Assembly: GCA_032718865.1 (NCBI GenBank) | Contig: JALUTQ010000019.1 | Coordinates: 26,691-90,690 of the forward strand | Origin: Tilletia caries | Lineage: Eukaryota > Basidiomycota > Exobasidiomycetes > Tilletiales > Tilletiaceae | Reading direction: 5' to 3' | DNA length: 64,000 nt | Shown: in pieces, positions 1-11,002 of the stretch | Layout of the letters: every line of letters starts with the position of its first letter | Position numbering within the stretch: position 1 is the stretch's first letter | Program-made: the position numbers and the translations under genes | The notes under the pieces: generated by a model | What the model was told of the DNA's origin: nothing | Database searches by the model: none | What the model saw: the letters and a program-made list of their open reading frames with translations, nothing else

Positions 1-1302
1 TGAGTGCTGGGTGACCGTCAGCGCCGCACTTCGAGCAGTAGTGGCCCCAGCTGCAGTTTCCTGCTGCCAGGCAATCGATGGGCCTGTTGAATCGGTCGCA
101 GAAAGCGACAGACTTGCCCTTCCAACGCCATCCCAGCTTCCCGAGATTCTCGAGGTCGGGAGAGAACGCCTGTCGGCAGTCTCGGAAGTCGTGGTCGCAC
201 CAGCGGCAGCAGGCCGTACAGTAGAGCGACGGTCGGCGGTCGGGCCGGTCGCTGCCGGCACGGGGCCCCTTTGGAGGGATTGCGCCTCCGTCCCGGGGAG
301 AGTAGGAGGGAGGCGCCCGCTGAAAGGGCATGTCGTCCCAGTCGCGCTCTCGGCGTTTGAGGGCCGGTACGGAAGGGCCGCCAGAGGATGATGAGGCTTG
401 GGGCTGGGTGGGCTGGAACTTTGAGGATGGAGGAGGGGCAGCAGCCGAAGGCAGCGGAGCTACTGTCGGTCCGTACACGCTTTGGTCGCGGAGCGCCTCC
501 ATGGCCGCTCCCACCTTGCCGATGGTGTCTCCCTCGGCGCGCAAGAGATCGGCGACGAGTGTGGATGTCGTTCTTGTGAAGTCGTCGACGTATCCTGGCG
601 GCTTGTTGCACTGACGCTCGGCCTTCCGGAGCAGTGATTCGTTTATTTTTCCTATGTCAAACGCCATTCCCACACCTGACTCTCGCTTCGCCCACATTGC
701 CTCCAGACAGCGCTTGATGTAGAGGCGCCAGACGGCCCAGTGCTCGTCGGTCGCGCGGGTAATGACGGTGAGGTGCATCTCCTCGAGGAGGACGGCATGG
801 TTCTTGTCGGCGTCCTCGGTGGGAGACCCCATGGCGCGACACAGGCTGGCCAGCACCTGGATGGCTTGATGAGTGGCGCCGCGGGGAAGGAAGGAGTCTT
901 TGCGGTAAGCGTCGTTGAGGCGCTCCTGGTTCTTGTTGTTGAGAGGGAAGGTGAGCGGTTTGCGCGTCTCCCCGTCCTCAGAGCTGACCAGCGCCTCGAC
1001 CGTCAACCAGATCAGCGGGGGGCGGCGTCCCGTCCTGACGAGCTCGACGATGTCGGCCGGGACGTTGAAGGAAGCGCCTGGCCAAGGCTCGACGACCGTG
1101 TCTGCGTGGTCGGGGTCGACTTGGAAGGACGGGAGACCTTGTTGCTTGTCGCCCGCTGCGTTTCCTTCGCGGAAGAGCCGCAGTTCCTCCACGAAGGCCC
1201 GAGCGAGGCCGGTCTGTTGTGCAGCCGCCGCAGCAGCCGCCGCCGCCACCGCCGCAGCGGCAGCAGCAGCAGGAGCTGGGTCGGGGTTTGGGGCGTCGGC
1301 CA
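1..1302 (-). CDS. Gag-like zinc-finger ORF of a probable DIRS/Ngaro-type retroelement, 3' truncated by window edge
   Basis: A minus-strand frame stays open from an ATG at 1302 to base 1 (434 codons, no stop in the window). The N-terminus is a Pro/Ala-rich stretch (GCN repeats, about residues 5-28). A globular-looking region of about 200 residues follows (VEELRLFREG, PLTFPLNNKNQERLNDA, YIKRCLEAMWAKRESG), then a Pro/Ser-rich linker. The C-terminal part is Cys/His-rich: CTACCRWCDHDFRDC, then FCDRFNRP..C..CSWGHYCSKCGADGH. A zinc-binding FN-x-C-x-C-x-H-x-C-x-C-x-H pattern of this kind is typical of the ORF preceding reverse transcriptase/tyrosine recombinase in fungal DIRS-like elements; that family assignment is from memory of the motif. 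The RT would lie left of base 1, so the assignment cannot be completed here. It could instead be a host zinc-finger protein. Confidence 0.5.
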
Positions 1303-1717
1303 TTGTTGGTGCTGAAGAGTGTTACTTGGTGAGTTTTTGTCCTTGAACAGAGCGTAGCGAGCAAGTCGAGCGAAGTGATGGTCACTCGCCACGTCAGTCG
1401 TGTCTCTTTCTCATCATTTCTATTCCGCTCTCCTTGCACCTCCACTTCCCTAGCAAGGCTCTGCGTCCCGCTTACTCCCGCGCAAGACTATCAATTGCCC
1501 TACACCAGCAGACCATGGGGACAGTTTGTGGCGGTCCCGCGGGATCTCCCGGGGCGGTCCCAGATCTGTATGGGCCCAGCCAGCGGGGGACTGTCCCGGC
1601 GGCGTTTCCTCCGCTATCCCGGGACTGACTGGGAGCGAAATCCTGGGACCGCCACAGGACTGTCCGAAAAAGAGGAAAGAAATTGATCAAAAAAAAACGA
1701 AAAATCAAAATCTATGG

Positions 1718-1790
1718 GGTTCGAACTCTCGACCCGCACAATCAGAATGACCAGTGCTTTCCACTGGACCATACACGCTTTTTCAGCACG
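1718..1790 (-). other. tRNA-like sequence with A and B boxes (degenerate tRNA or SINE head)
   Basis: On the minus strand TGGTCCAGTGG fits an RNA polymerase III A box as found in tRNA-Gln. About 40 nt downstream AGTTCGAACCC fits a B box (GGTTCGANNCC with one difference). I could not pair a convincing acceptor stem or anticodon stem, and no CCA-adjacent discriminator is clear. It is more likely a decayed tRNA or the head of a tRNA-derived SINE inside the repeat-rich stretch than a working tRNA. Confidence 0.35.
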
Positions 1791-1954
1791 GCAAATCATT
1801 CTCTAATCAGTACTTATACACTACAAATTGGCATTATCGCGAGGCTGGTTAAGAAAACTCGCCCAAAAGTCTCGGATCACACCTCAGGGAACCACCCTGA
1901 GCATAGGCATTTGGAAAGAAGAGTAGATTATCCTGTTACGAGAACGGGTGAATA

Positions 1955-2648
1955 TCCCGATCTATGGTCGGTTCGCCCCGAGCACCCCGGCACTGACCCC
2001 GATCTATGGTTGAGTGACCCCATAAAGATGGTCATGTGACCCCATAAAGATGGTCGATTGAGCCCGTAAAAAACGCAATTTTGGTGCATTGACCCCGTAA
2101 GATTAGTACATTGAACCCATAAAGATGGTCGTTTGGCCCCATAAAGATGGTGGACAGAGCCCGTAATGTCTAATTCAGCCGGATAGAGCGGTAGTGTGTA
2201 CTAACACTGTCCAAACGACCGGTCGGGCCTTCAGGTATGTAAGAGGGTTCAACTCACACACAAGTCGAGCTTCTGTGAAGCGTTTCTGCCCGTCGACGAG
2301 CTCTCAAAGTGAATTACGTCGCCGAAGACCGCCATCCCGGCCCGCCTATGGCCGCCTATGACCCTAGAAGCTCAGTACAGGTACCTTAGGCACCCTGGCC
2401 GCTGTAGAATAATTTATCTGGAAGATTTGGAAGCAGGGAAGGTCGCCAAAGGCGATTTGAGATTTTTATGGGGCCAGTGCCCTGCCTTATGGGGCCAATC
2501 GACCATCTTTATGGGCTCAATCGCCTTTGTTTATGGGTTCAGTCGCCGATAATTACGGGCTGAAAAGCCTCATCTTACGGGCTCAATTCAAAAAACGCTT
2601 ACGGGGCCAATCGCCTCATGCTCGGGGCGAATCGACCATAGATCGGGA
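1955..2648. repeat. Inverted repeat with arrays of ~22-bp degenerate units in both arms
   Basis: The 30-bp end at 1955-1984 (begins TCCCGATCTATGGTCG, ends GCCCCGAGCA) matches the reverse complement of 2619-2648 with one mismatch. Inside the left arm (about 1990-2170) variants of GACCCCATAAAGATGGTC recur at least four times, spaced roughly 20-25 bp. Inside the right arm (about 2465-2618) the same words occur in reverse complement (GACCATCTTTATGGGCTC). The whole could fold into a large imperfect hairpin around a unique core at about 2175-2460. This looks like a foldback or MITE-type non-autonomous element. No ORF is associated. Confidence 0.6.
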
Positions 2649-3086
2649 CATTCAGGTTACTTGCATCCTGTTATTTACATTGACAGTCCTGGGACGGTCC
2701 CCGTGGGACAATACCGGGGTTTTTGCGCTAGGACAGTCCTGTAGTAGTGTAGGTGACCACTCGACCGAGACTCGAAGAAAAGCCACGTGACGACACTGGA
2801 GCCCGGATCACCGAACTTCGCCGAAGGACCGAGATAAGGAACGGCACCCCACCGTTCCACGGATAAAAGACACACCCGATGAGCCTCATCCACACTTCAG
2901 TTATTCTGAACCCTCCCTCCAGCATCCATCTCATCTCCGGAAATTTTACGCTGCCCCCTCCCTGCATCTTCTCAGAATGGCCCTCTTCCCAACGTCTCGC
3001 CCGTCTTCCTCTGGCCTTCCATATGCGGTCCTCCACTCCCAACGATCACCTCGACCACACAGCCTCTCTCTCTCGAAGCAGCAAAG

Positions 3087-4308
3087 ATGACGACCAACAG
3101 CACCCGGCTACCCACTCTTGTGGTCACGTTGGCTCTATCCCGCTCGCCTACCCCAACGTCCAGTCCAGACGAGCCTCCGCTTGCGTCGGCGCGACCCCAG
3201 ACCTTCTGGATTGACGTCCCAGCCCGAGGAACCACTCCGGACGCTCCTTCCACTTCTTCCACTCCTTCCACACCCTTCACCCCAAAGAAGGCACCCCCCC
3301 ACCAAGCGCCAAGCAACCACGACCAAGATGAAGACTCGATCATCGACATCCTCCCTCCCCAGGAAGAAGTCGTGGTGACTCAGCTCCACGTTCGTCGAGC
3401 ACCCCGTTTCCCCGCGCGAATCGTCAAAGCACCCCATTTCCCCACACACTCACCGGGACCCCTGAACCAAGTGTCGAGGATCTCCTCCGCTCGCCTACTC
3501 GGACGACTTCCATCTCCCTACCACCAACACATCCACTTGGACCGGTCACTCGACCCTGCAGGCGCCTCAGCACCCCATTTCCCCGCTTCCTCACCCGACC
3601 AAGGAACACCTTCACCCCCTTCTGCGATCCAAAAGCATGGCCCGAACCTACTCGGTCAACCCCAAGCGTCGAAGGCACTCCCTCTCCTTCAAGCAAGGCC
3701 GGTCTCCTAGCGCATGGAGAACGATAAAGACTACCTCGAGCATCCCACAGAAACGAACACTTCCAACATTGAAGCAACTCAGCTCCAGACGACCGGACAG
3801 AACCATGACACAGCTCTTGACTCCTCCAAATCCAGCACCAGCTCCCTTCCGAGGACCAGTTCCATGCCCGACTCGAGAAGGCACCGCATTCGTCGCAACC
3901 ATGGCCCACCCACACGCTCTCGCCAAAGACACCACATTCGTCATGCTGAATGCGTCCACCAGAGCCAGTTCACAAATGGCCCGGTTCGATCCTCGATTTG
4001 GTTCGTTCCCTACCCTCTCTGGCACCCCAACCCTTGCACCATTCCAACCACCTTGCTTCGGATTCCGATCGGCCCGCACGTTCCAGCCCCTTTCGCAGCC
4101 TCCTCAGCACCAGCCCCCGGGATCCCCAGCCCTCATACTACGACCGTTTCCGTGCCTCTACGCACCAGAACCCAGTCCCAGCGATTCCAGCTCTCGTCTC
4201 CCTCCAACGTTTCTACCCCTGCAACAGGCCCCAGACGTGTACTCCGGGTATAAATACCCTTCCCTTCTCCCCCATCATTGTACTTGCTTTCCCCTAGCTA
4301 CCCTGTGA
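3087..4308 (+). CDS. Weak hypothetical ORF region (Pro/Ser/Thr-rich), gene structure unresolved
   Basis: Two overlapping plus-strand ORFs lie here (3087-3710, 207 aa; 3637-4308, 223 aa), and a third open frame from about 3362 to 3729 contains the repeated word STPFP three times. All are Pro/Ser/Thr-rich with no recognised domain. The STPFP repetition suggests that frame, rather than the longest ORF, may be the coding one after an intron. A TATAAATA lies near 4247. The region sits inside the putative 1501-4633 repeat, so it may be non-coding or a non-autonomous element's passenger. Confidence 0.2.
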
Positions 4309-4633
4309 ATCAGATCCTTTGCTCTACTGTCACACTCCTGCTCCTGATATCGTCCAGTCTGACGACCCCAGCCTGAATCCCACTTCTCCCTTTGCTCTAC
4401 CTTCTCTACCTTCCTCTTCAAGACCTTCTCACCCATCCACAACCCTTCTCACCCCACATTGTTCTGCCCAAAAAGACCACAGACTCGAAACCTGAGCTCA
4501 AAAGAAACTGCCTGGGGCCTCGGTTACATCGTCGACTCCCCTGGGACTACAGTCCCGGTCAGCCCTGTGGTCTCATCCCGGGACACTCCCGCCCTGGGAC
4601 CCTCCCAGTCAGTCCCCCAGGTCTGCTGGTGTA

Positions 4634-5810
4634 CTGCCTCCACCAGCTGGGTTGATAACTTGCTGAGGTACATTTAATTGTCGCTGAGCGACCGTATATC
4701 ATTTTGTCTGCGATCTCCACGGCCTCGTCCGGTGTCTGCTTCAGAGGCGGGGGCATTGGGATACCCCATCAAGCCGGCTGCAGGGGCCTCCAGCAGGCCC
4801 GCCCGTTCCCACAGCTTCCACGTCGACAATGAATAACGAATGGATGCGGCTGATCGCTGCTCGAAGTTTCTCGCGCAAACCTTGAGATTTGGGCCCGTTG
4901 ACTGCGCTCTCTTTGTGCCTTTGTGGCCAGCAATCACCATGGCCGCGGCCGACCGGGCCACCCAACATCGTCATGCTGGGCTCATGTGGCCCGCTGCCCT
5001 GCGTTCCTGACCTTGCTATTAATGTATCATGATTTCTCCCACACTTTCTCAGCGCCAGCCACCTCCTGGACGCCTGACAGAAAAGACATATGGCGGCTAG
5101 AAAGTAGAAACGTGAAAAAGAACGAGCTCGTTGACGTATTGACGTGGCACTGAATATTCCGGACCAAGATCGACATGGATTGCGCGTGTGGCTTGGGCAG
5201 GAGGTGCAGTAATGATGGATCCGCTGCTCCGCCAGTCGGGGAATCAAGCTTTCAATGCTTCCTTGGCCCGGCTGGTAGTGGGCTCTGGGCAGGACGAATG
5301 ACCCATGCTATCCTTGCGAACGTCCTTTCGCACCTCCTTCTCCTCGACATCATCGAACGTCAATAACGTCTCCTTTGTGATCGCCCCCGCAGGTTCCAAA
5401 GTCGTATCTCCGCATTCAGAAGATCGAAATTGAGTCGCAAGGTACACAGTGAAAGTTGGGGAAGATGTCCAATGATCTGCAAATTGAACTCTGTGAGGAC
5501 CTCCTTGCAACGGCCACCTGCTGAGAGAATTGACGTGCCGCAGAGCCAAGGCAAACAAGCGGGAGACGGGAGGCCGGAACGCGCTTCGCTTGTACCGCTC
5601 TCCCGGATCGCAGACAGGCTACGAAATCCATGCTGCTTCCCTTTCTTCTGGATGTGCCGCGGGGCCCGCGGACCCCAAACGCTGTGATGTCCAAAAGCTT
5701 GGGTACATACGATGCAGAGATAAGGTAGTACAGGATGCAAATGTTGAATAAATCCGACGTTTTTGAAGCGACGAGCTGAGGAGCGAGGGGACATGGGCCG
5801 AACGGAGGCA
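4634..5810. other. Intergenic stretch, no supported gene
   Basis: Short overlapping ORFs on both strands (none over about 170 codons) show no recognisable domain or splice pattern. The segment lies 3' of the acyl-CoA synthetase gene and probably contains its 3' UTR and terminator. Confidence 0.4.
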
Positions 5811-8385
5811 TCAAAGCTTCGCCTTGATCCCCGCCGAGCCCGACGCACCTGCAGCACTCCCAGCATCTGCCAACAATCGTTTCCGCAACTCGGCCTTGAG
5901 AATCTTGCCCGTCGAGTTCTTCGGGAGCTCGTCGATGACCTCGAACTTGGCCGGGACCGCAAACTTGCTCATGCGCGTGATACAGTGCTTCCGCAGCTCG
6001 TCCTCGCTCACCCTGGAGCTCGAGGTCTTGAGGACGACGAAGGCGTGCGGAACCTCTTGCCAGCGCGGATGGGGTGCGGCCACCACGCAACATTCCATCA
6101 CCTCGGGATGCGTTGCTAGCTCTGTTTCGATGTTGAGCGAGCTGATGTTCTCTCCTCCAGAGACTGTCAAAGAAGGAACGTCGGTGTTCAGGTCAACGCG
6201 TTTTACTCCTTGCCGCCTGTCTAACCCAGTCTATTGCTCACTGATGATGTCTTTGCCGCGATCGAGAATCATGACTGTAGACGGAGGGGGAGGAACATCA
6301 GAATGTTGTCAGACTGCGCAAAAGGAACGTCAACCTCATCTCGAGAAGCCTTCGCTCTGCTGACCTTCTCCTCCCGGCATCCGTACCGCCAGATCGCCCG
6401 TCAGGAACCACGAGCCAGCATGAGAGCGGCCTCGTACGACTGTCGAAGTCGCTGCGGGATCGTTATAGTAGCTGTGATGAGATACACAGTAAGTCAGTAC
6501 GTCCCTGACTACTAGACGAGAACGCAAGTCTTGATAGTGAGGCAGAACTCACCCGAGCATAGCCAGATTGCCACGCATGGCAATCTCGCCCATCTCCACA
6601 CCATCACCCTTCACATCGACCAGATGGTCATCGGCGTCATCTGGCACCTTGTCGCTGTTGCTTGGATCAGGCCGCCGGACGACGCGGACCTCGTCCGAGG
6701 CCAGGTATGCATGGCCTTGTCGGGCTTGGAGTCGTGCTCGGGCGTCAACTGTGAGATTGGCCCATGCTGGGTCGGCGTAACGACGAACAGCAGGTCCGTA
6801 GGTCTCCGTCTGATGTCAAAACAACCAGGCAAATCAGCAATAACACAGGTCAGTGAGGCTTCAGTTGCTTCGAGCTGGTGTTCTTCGGAAAGGCTCACAA
6901 GGCCGTATACGTGGACTGGCTCTAGATTCAGAGCCTCCATCTGTCCGAGCAGTTGTGCCGTCGGTGCACTGGCGGCGACGAGAACGCGGACTTTATTGGG
7001 CAACCTCTTGGCCGTTGCGTGGTTGACGATGCCGATCTGGACCGTAGGTGCACCAGCGTAGCTGCCGATCAGTTGGCGAAACATCAGCGATGAGAAGTCA
7101 GTGGGAACTGAGCGAGTGCTGAGTCTACTCACTGCGTGATGCCGCCGTCATTCAAAGCGGTCCAGATTGCTGCGTTGTCGACCTTTCTCAGAATGTAATC
7201 TGGGGTGGGAGCATGGTGTGTAGACGGTGAGCAATGCTGAGACATTTTACACCACGTCCTACTCAACTTACGGGTGGCAACAGCAGCATTGACAGCCCAT
7301 GTTAAACACCAGCCAGCCGCGTGGAAGCACGCCAGGACCCATAAATCTTTTGGTGCATCATATACGAAAGGAAGGATGGTGAGCTAAGTTCAGATGTGAT
7401 CGGCAATCCTTCAACCTCGGACGTACATACGCTTCCCGTGGTCAGAGTTGCTTCAAAGACGTTTGAAACGGCGGCCAGATAGCTTCCGCGCGCACTAGTC
7501 AGAACACCTTTCGGGCGTCTACGATCCAAACAGAGGCGTGTCAGCGAGCCGTCTCACGTCTCATCCTCGAGGTACGTACCCGGTAGTTCCGCTTGTGTAT
7601 GAGAGAACGATAGGTGTTTCCTCATCCTTGGGCAGGCGAAGGTGTTCCCAGTCCCTCCGTGCTCGCTCCATAGGCCAGCCTTTCTGAGCCGTGTCAGCAT
7701 CTTCCTGCAGTTGAGTTTGCGTCCAAAGCTCTCGGCCGCGCATCAAGAAGTGCTCGTACGGATCCGGCAAGCCATTGGGAGCGGAAAGGCGGCCAGTATC
7801 ATTGGAAACGATTACCATGCGCGGCCTGCCGTCAGGACTGGTCCCTGGGTTGTTGACGTCGACGAGGTGGGAAAAGGCGGAGTCGAGCATAATGACGGTC
7901 GCTCCCGAATGGTTGAGGACGTATTCGATCTCTTGCTTCGTATTTCGACTGTTCGGCGCCGTGAGATTGTCGCCGGTCCAATCAGAACATGAGTCAAGCC
8001 AGCATCGGAAAGAAAGAGGGGGGTTTACTCACATATTGCAGGGCACTATTATGCCTCCGATGGCGGGCACGGCGTTGTAAGCCTCGAGGATGAGGGGCGT
8101 GTTAGGCGCGATGACCGCGCATCGGTCTCCTTCCTTGAAATTGGGCGTGGCTTTGAGGGCGAAGGCGAGCGACAAGACGCGGGCGGCCCATTGCTGATAG
8201 GTGAAGCGGAACTCGCGCTCTGGGTGGACGATACAGAACTTGTTCGGGTCTACGCAGGCTGCTCGGAGCAGGAAGTTGACGGGATGAAGGGGAGTGCGAT
8301 GGACAGGTATTCCGGCCGGCAGGGCCATGCGCAGACGAAAGTCTGGCGGGGGAACGGACGACGGCGGCGGGACGTAAGACTCCAT
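5811..8385 (-). CDS. Acyl-CoA synthetase / AMP-dependent ligase, peroxisomal (PTS1 AKL), ten exons
   Basis: Exons by splice-site reading: 8385-8033, 7948-7580, 7518-7431, 7383-7272, 7199-7133, 7061-6899, 6809-6553, 6471-6365, 6274-6242, 6163-5811. They sum to 1,902 nt, giving 633 aa without an internal stop. The ANL-superfamily motifs appear in order: P-loop SYTSGTTGRPKG (about 234), AGAPTVQ, the ATP/adenylate motif TETYGP (about 385), TGDL, the hinge DRGKDIIISGGENIS (about 508-523) and the C-terminal catalytic Lys in NSTGKIL (about K603). It should activate a carboxylic acid to its acyl-CoA through an acyl-AMP. The last three residues, AKL, fit a type 1 peroxisomal signal, so fatty-acid or aromatic-acid activation in peroxisomes is likely. 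Length is slightly above the roughly 550-600 aa usual for the medium-chain/plant AAE-like group. The substrate cannot be read from sequence. Confidence 0.9.
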
Positions 8386-8904
8386 GCTTCCAACTCAAGG
8401 GCCGTCAGCGAGAAGCGCAGCGGGAAAGCAGCTCTCTGATCCTGGCAAGAAGGTCGAAGTCGACAAGATCCTTGTTGAGAGGCTTCGGGAAAGGAAACCT
8501 CGATGGCGAACCACGCACTTATAGAAAGGGCCGTGCGCGATCTCGACCTCATCATCACGGATCATCTTGCGAGCGGCAGGCAGGCTTCAAGCGGCTGCCC
8601 CTTCCTCGGGACGGGATTGGCGAGACCAGCGCCTCCTTCCCGCGCTCACGTTTGCTCTGGCCTCTAACTGGGACCATCACCTGGACAGTTGGACACCTCT
8701 TGGCCCCATCGGAAGTCGGACACCATCGATTAGCCCGCCATGGAATCAATGACGACAACCATCACCATATTTGGACCTGCCCCGGCACGAGGTGGTTCGG
8801 ATCCATACATAAGAAGCAGAAGGCGCTGAAGATCTTTGCTGAACTCTTTCCTCCTCTTCCCCCACCGCCTCACCCTTCTTTCCTTCCGTCTGTTGTTATT
8901 CAGA

Positions 8905-10754
8905 ATGCCATCGCGCCTCTCTCTGACGGGCACGGCCGACTTGCCTGACACGGTCTCCCAGTTCATCAATCAACGACGCTTCCTTGCCCGCAACTCATCC
9001 TCGGACGCCTCCGCCACGGGCACGCCTCAAACGAGTGGGAAGGGTCTCGATTCCTCCAGTGCTGCTCCCTTCTCCGCCTCCATCGAGCTCGACAACGCAC
9101 GGGTCTACTTCCCCGGTCAGCTCTTCAAAGTCAAGATTCATGTTGCCCCCAAGAACGATGCCAGCCAGGTCGAAGAGATCGCCGTCGAGATCAAGGCGTG
9201 GACACATTCGTATGGATGGGCAAGCAACGGTTCATCGAGCTATCCGGTCTTCGAAAAGTTTGTCCATTATTCGGTCGAGTTGCCTCCCGGGCCTCAGGAC
9301 GGCAACTCCGCTACCAATGCTGGCACGGGTCTTGACATCAGCAAGTCCGATGAGCAACCTAACACCTGGCTCATCAGCACTCGTTTGCCTTCCACAGTCA
9401 TTAACAAGACGGGATGGCGTTCAACGGGCGAAACGACGTCCATTCCGCCCACCTTCAAGGACGTCAAGTCTAGCCTAAGCAACACCGTCTACTGGATCAT
9501 CAAACTCACCGCCAAGCGGTCAGGCGTCTTCAAGCGAAACTTCCGCATCTGGAAACCCTTCATTGTTCTCCCCCTCTCTCCACGAGCTCCGCCTGCCTCG
9601 AATCTTCCAATGCTCGTCATTTCGCCTGAAGGTCTTCCACCCACGCCGCAGTCCATCAGGTCCGCCTTGCCCGACTCGTGGAGCACCTTCTCGCTCGAGA
9701 GCAAGCTCAAGTCAGCAAAGCTACCATCAGCACTCATCTCTTCATACCCACGCCCGAACACATCGGACCGGGCCCCGTTCCCTTCATCCTCCACGTATCC
9801 GTCAGCTCCAAGAAGGAATCCGATTTGCTCCCTTCAGGCTCAGTCCGACTCCCCGATCTGCCCCTCAGCGGATCATCTGCCGATGATAGTTTCGAGCACG
9901 CTATTCTCGCGTCAGTCAAAGGCTCGGATGCGGATAAGTCGAAGAGCAAAGGAAAGGGGAAGGAAGATGCACATCAAGAATTTCAACCCTCCTTCGAGAT
10001 CATCAGGCACACGCGCAGCCGCGGTCACGGCTCGTATTACTCCGCACGGCATCGAATCCCAGCTTTTGTCCAATGGGACTCGCCCGACTTCCTCTCCTCA
10101 AACCCCACAGCCGGGGAAGCTGTCGATCATGGCCACGCATGGACCGACCCCATGCCCACGCAGCGGGCTGGACTAATCAACGCCGTCGATCTGCCATACA
10201 CGCGTTCGGCCCTTTTGACAGGCAGACTGATGGTCAACGTACCACCTCCCATCGACTCGCATAACCTCCGGATGAAGTACAAGCTCAATTTCCACTGGGC
10301 TCAACCCGGTCTCGGCAATACCATTTCTGCGGCGCTCGGTCGCTGGATTGCAAGCACCGGCGTCAGTCGTGCGACCCTGGATACGATGGGCGAGAGGCTT
10401 CCTGACGAGGAAATGGCTCCGGAACAGGTCCAGGCGTGGCGTGACCTCGACCGGCGCGTCCTCGGGCCTCGGTACATCTTGCTCCGAGATCCCAAGGCTG
10501 ACTACTCGGCAGACTTTGGCGACGACGACGAACAAGACAACAAGAACTACAAGTTTGATGACGATAACGACGACGGGTCGGACGCTAAGTCTGGATTCTT
10601 CTCCAGATTCATGCCGCAGCGGAGTGCGAAGGGCGATGGCAAGTCTTCTGCCGCTGATGGCGATGGTTCCGACTCAGACGACTCGGACGATGTTGCCAAC
10701 CTGAAGGCCAAATTGGCCATTAAGGATCAACAGGAGGCTGCCGACAAGACGTGA
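8905..10754 (+). CDS. Arrestin-like domain protein
   Basis: The start MPSRLSLTGTA at 8905 is preceded by TTCAG; the first frame runs to about 9730 and a second from about 9678 to the stop at 10754. A 56-nt intron at 9660-9715 (GTCCGC...GTCAG) would join them into 597 codons. If it is not spliced there is a one-base frame change near 9710. The N-terminal half has arrestin-N features (SASIELDNARVYFPGQLFKVKI, then VEEIAVEIKAWTHSYG). The C-terminal half has arrestin-C-like beta strands (ISTHLFIPTPEHIGPGPVPF). The tail is highly acidic (DDDEQDN, SDSDDSDD). Fungal alpha-arrestins act as adaptors for ubiquitin-dependent endocytosis of membrane transporters. No PPxY motif was noticed, so a Rsp5-adaptor role is not supported. 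The domain assignment rests on pattern only. Confidence 0.55.
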
Positions 10755-11002
10755 CCCTTTGGCAACCTTCCTTCGCGATGTGAAGAAGTCATTTAGCTTC
10801 GCTGATGAGGCCACATGTATCTTACTGCTCGAAGGGCATGTAACTTTTTACCTGGACTAGCTTCTCAAATGTTCCAATGAACGTGCATGACGGGAGGGCT
10901 GATACGAGAAGGTGATACGATACATTATGCGATGTGTAGATAAGTGCTATAAAGTGGGAGGATAGGCTTGAGAAGGCAAGGAGCTCGCCTCTACGTCTTC
11001 AT

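Larger units (their letters stand above)
1501..4633. repeat. Region bounded by 14-bp perfect inverted repeats, possible TIR element
   Basis: TACACCAGCAGACC at 1501-1514 is repeated as its exact reverse complement at 4620-4633. A second pair, GGGACTGACTGGGA at 1621-1634, is matched in reverse complement at 4603-4616. Both ends are rich in GGGAC/GTCCC words. The inner pair lies 107 bp from the left repeat but only 3 bp from the right one, so the right end would be internally deleted if this is one element. I see no clear target duplication. The interval also contains the smaller inverted repeat at 1955-2648 and weak ORFs at 3087-4308. Confidence 0.35.
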
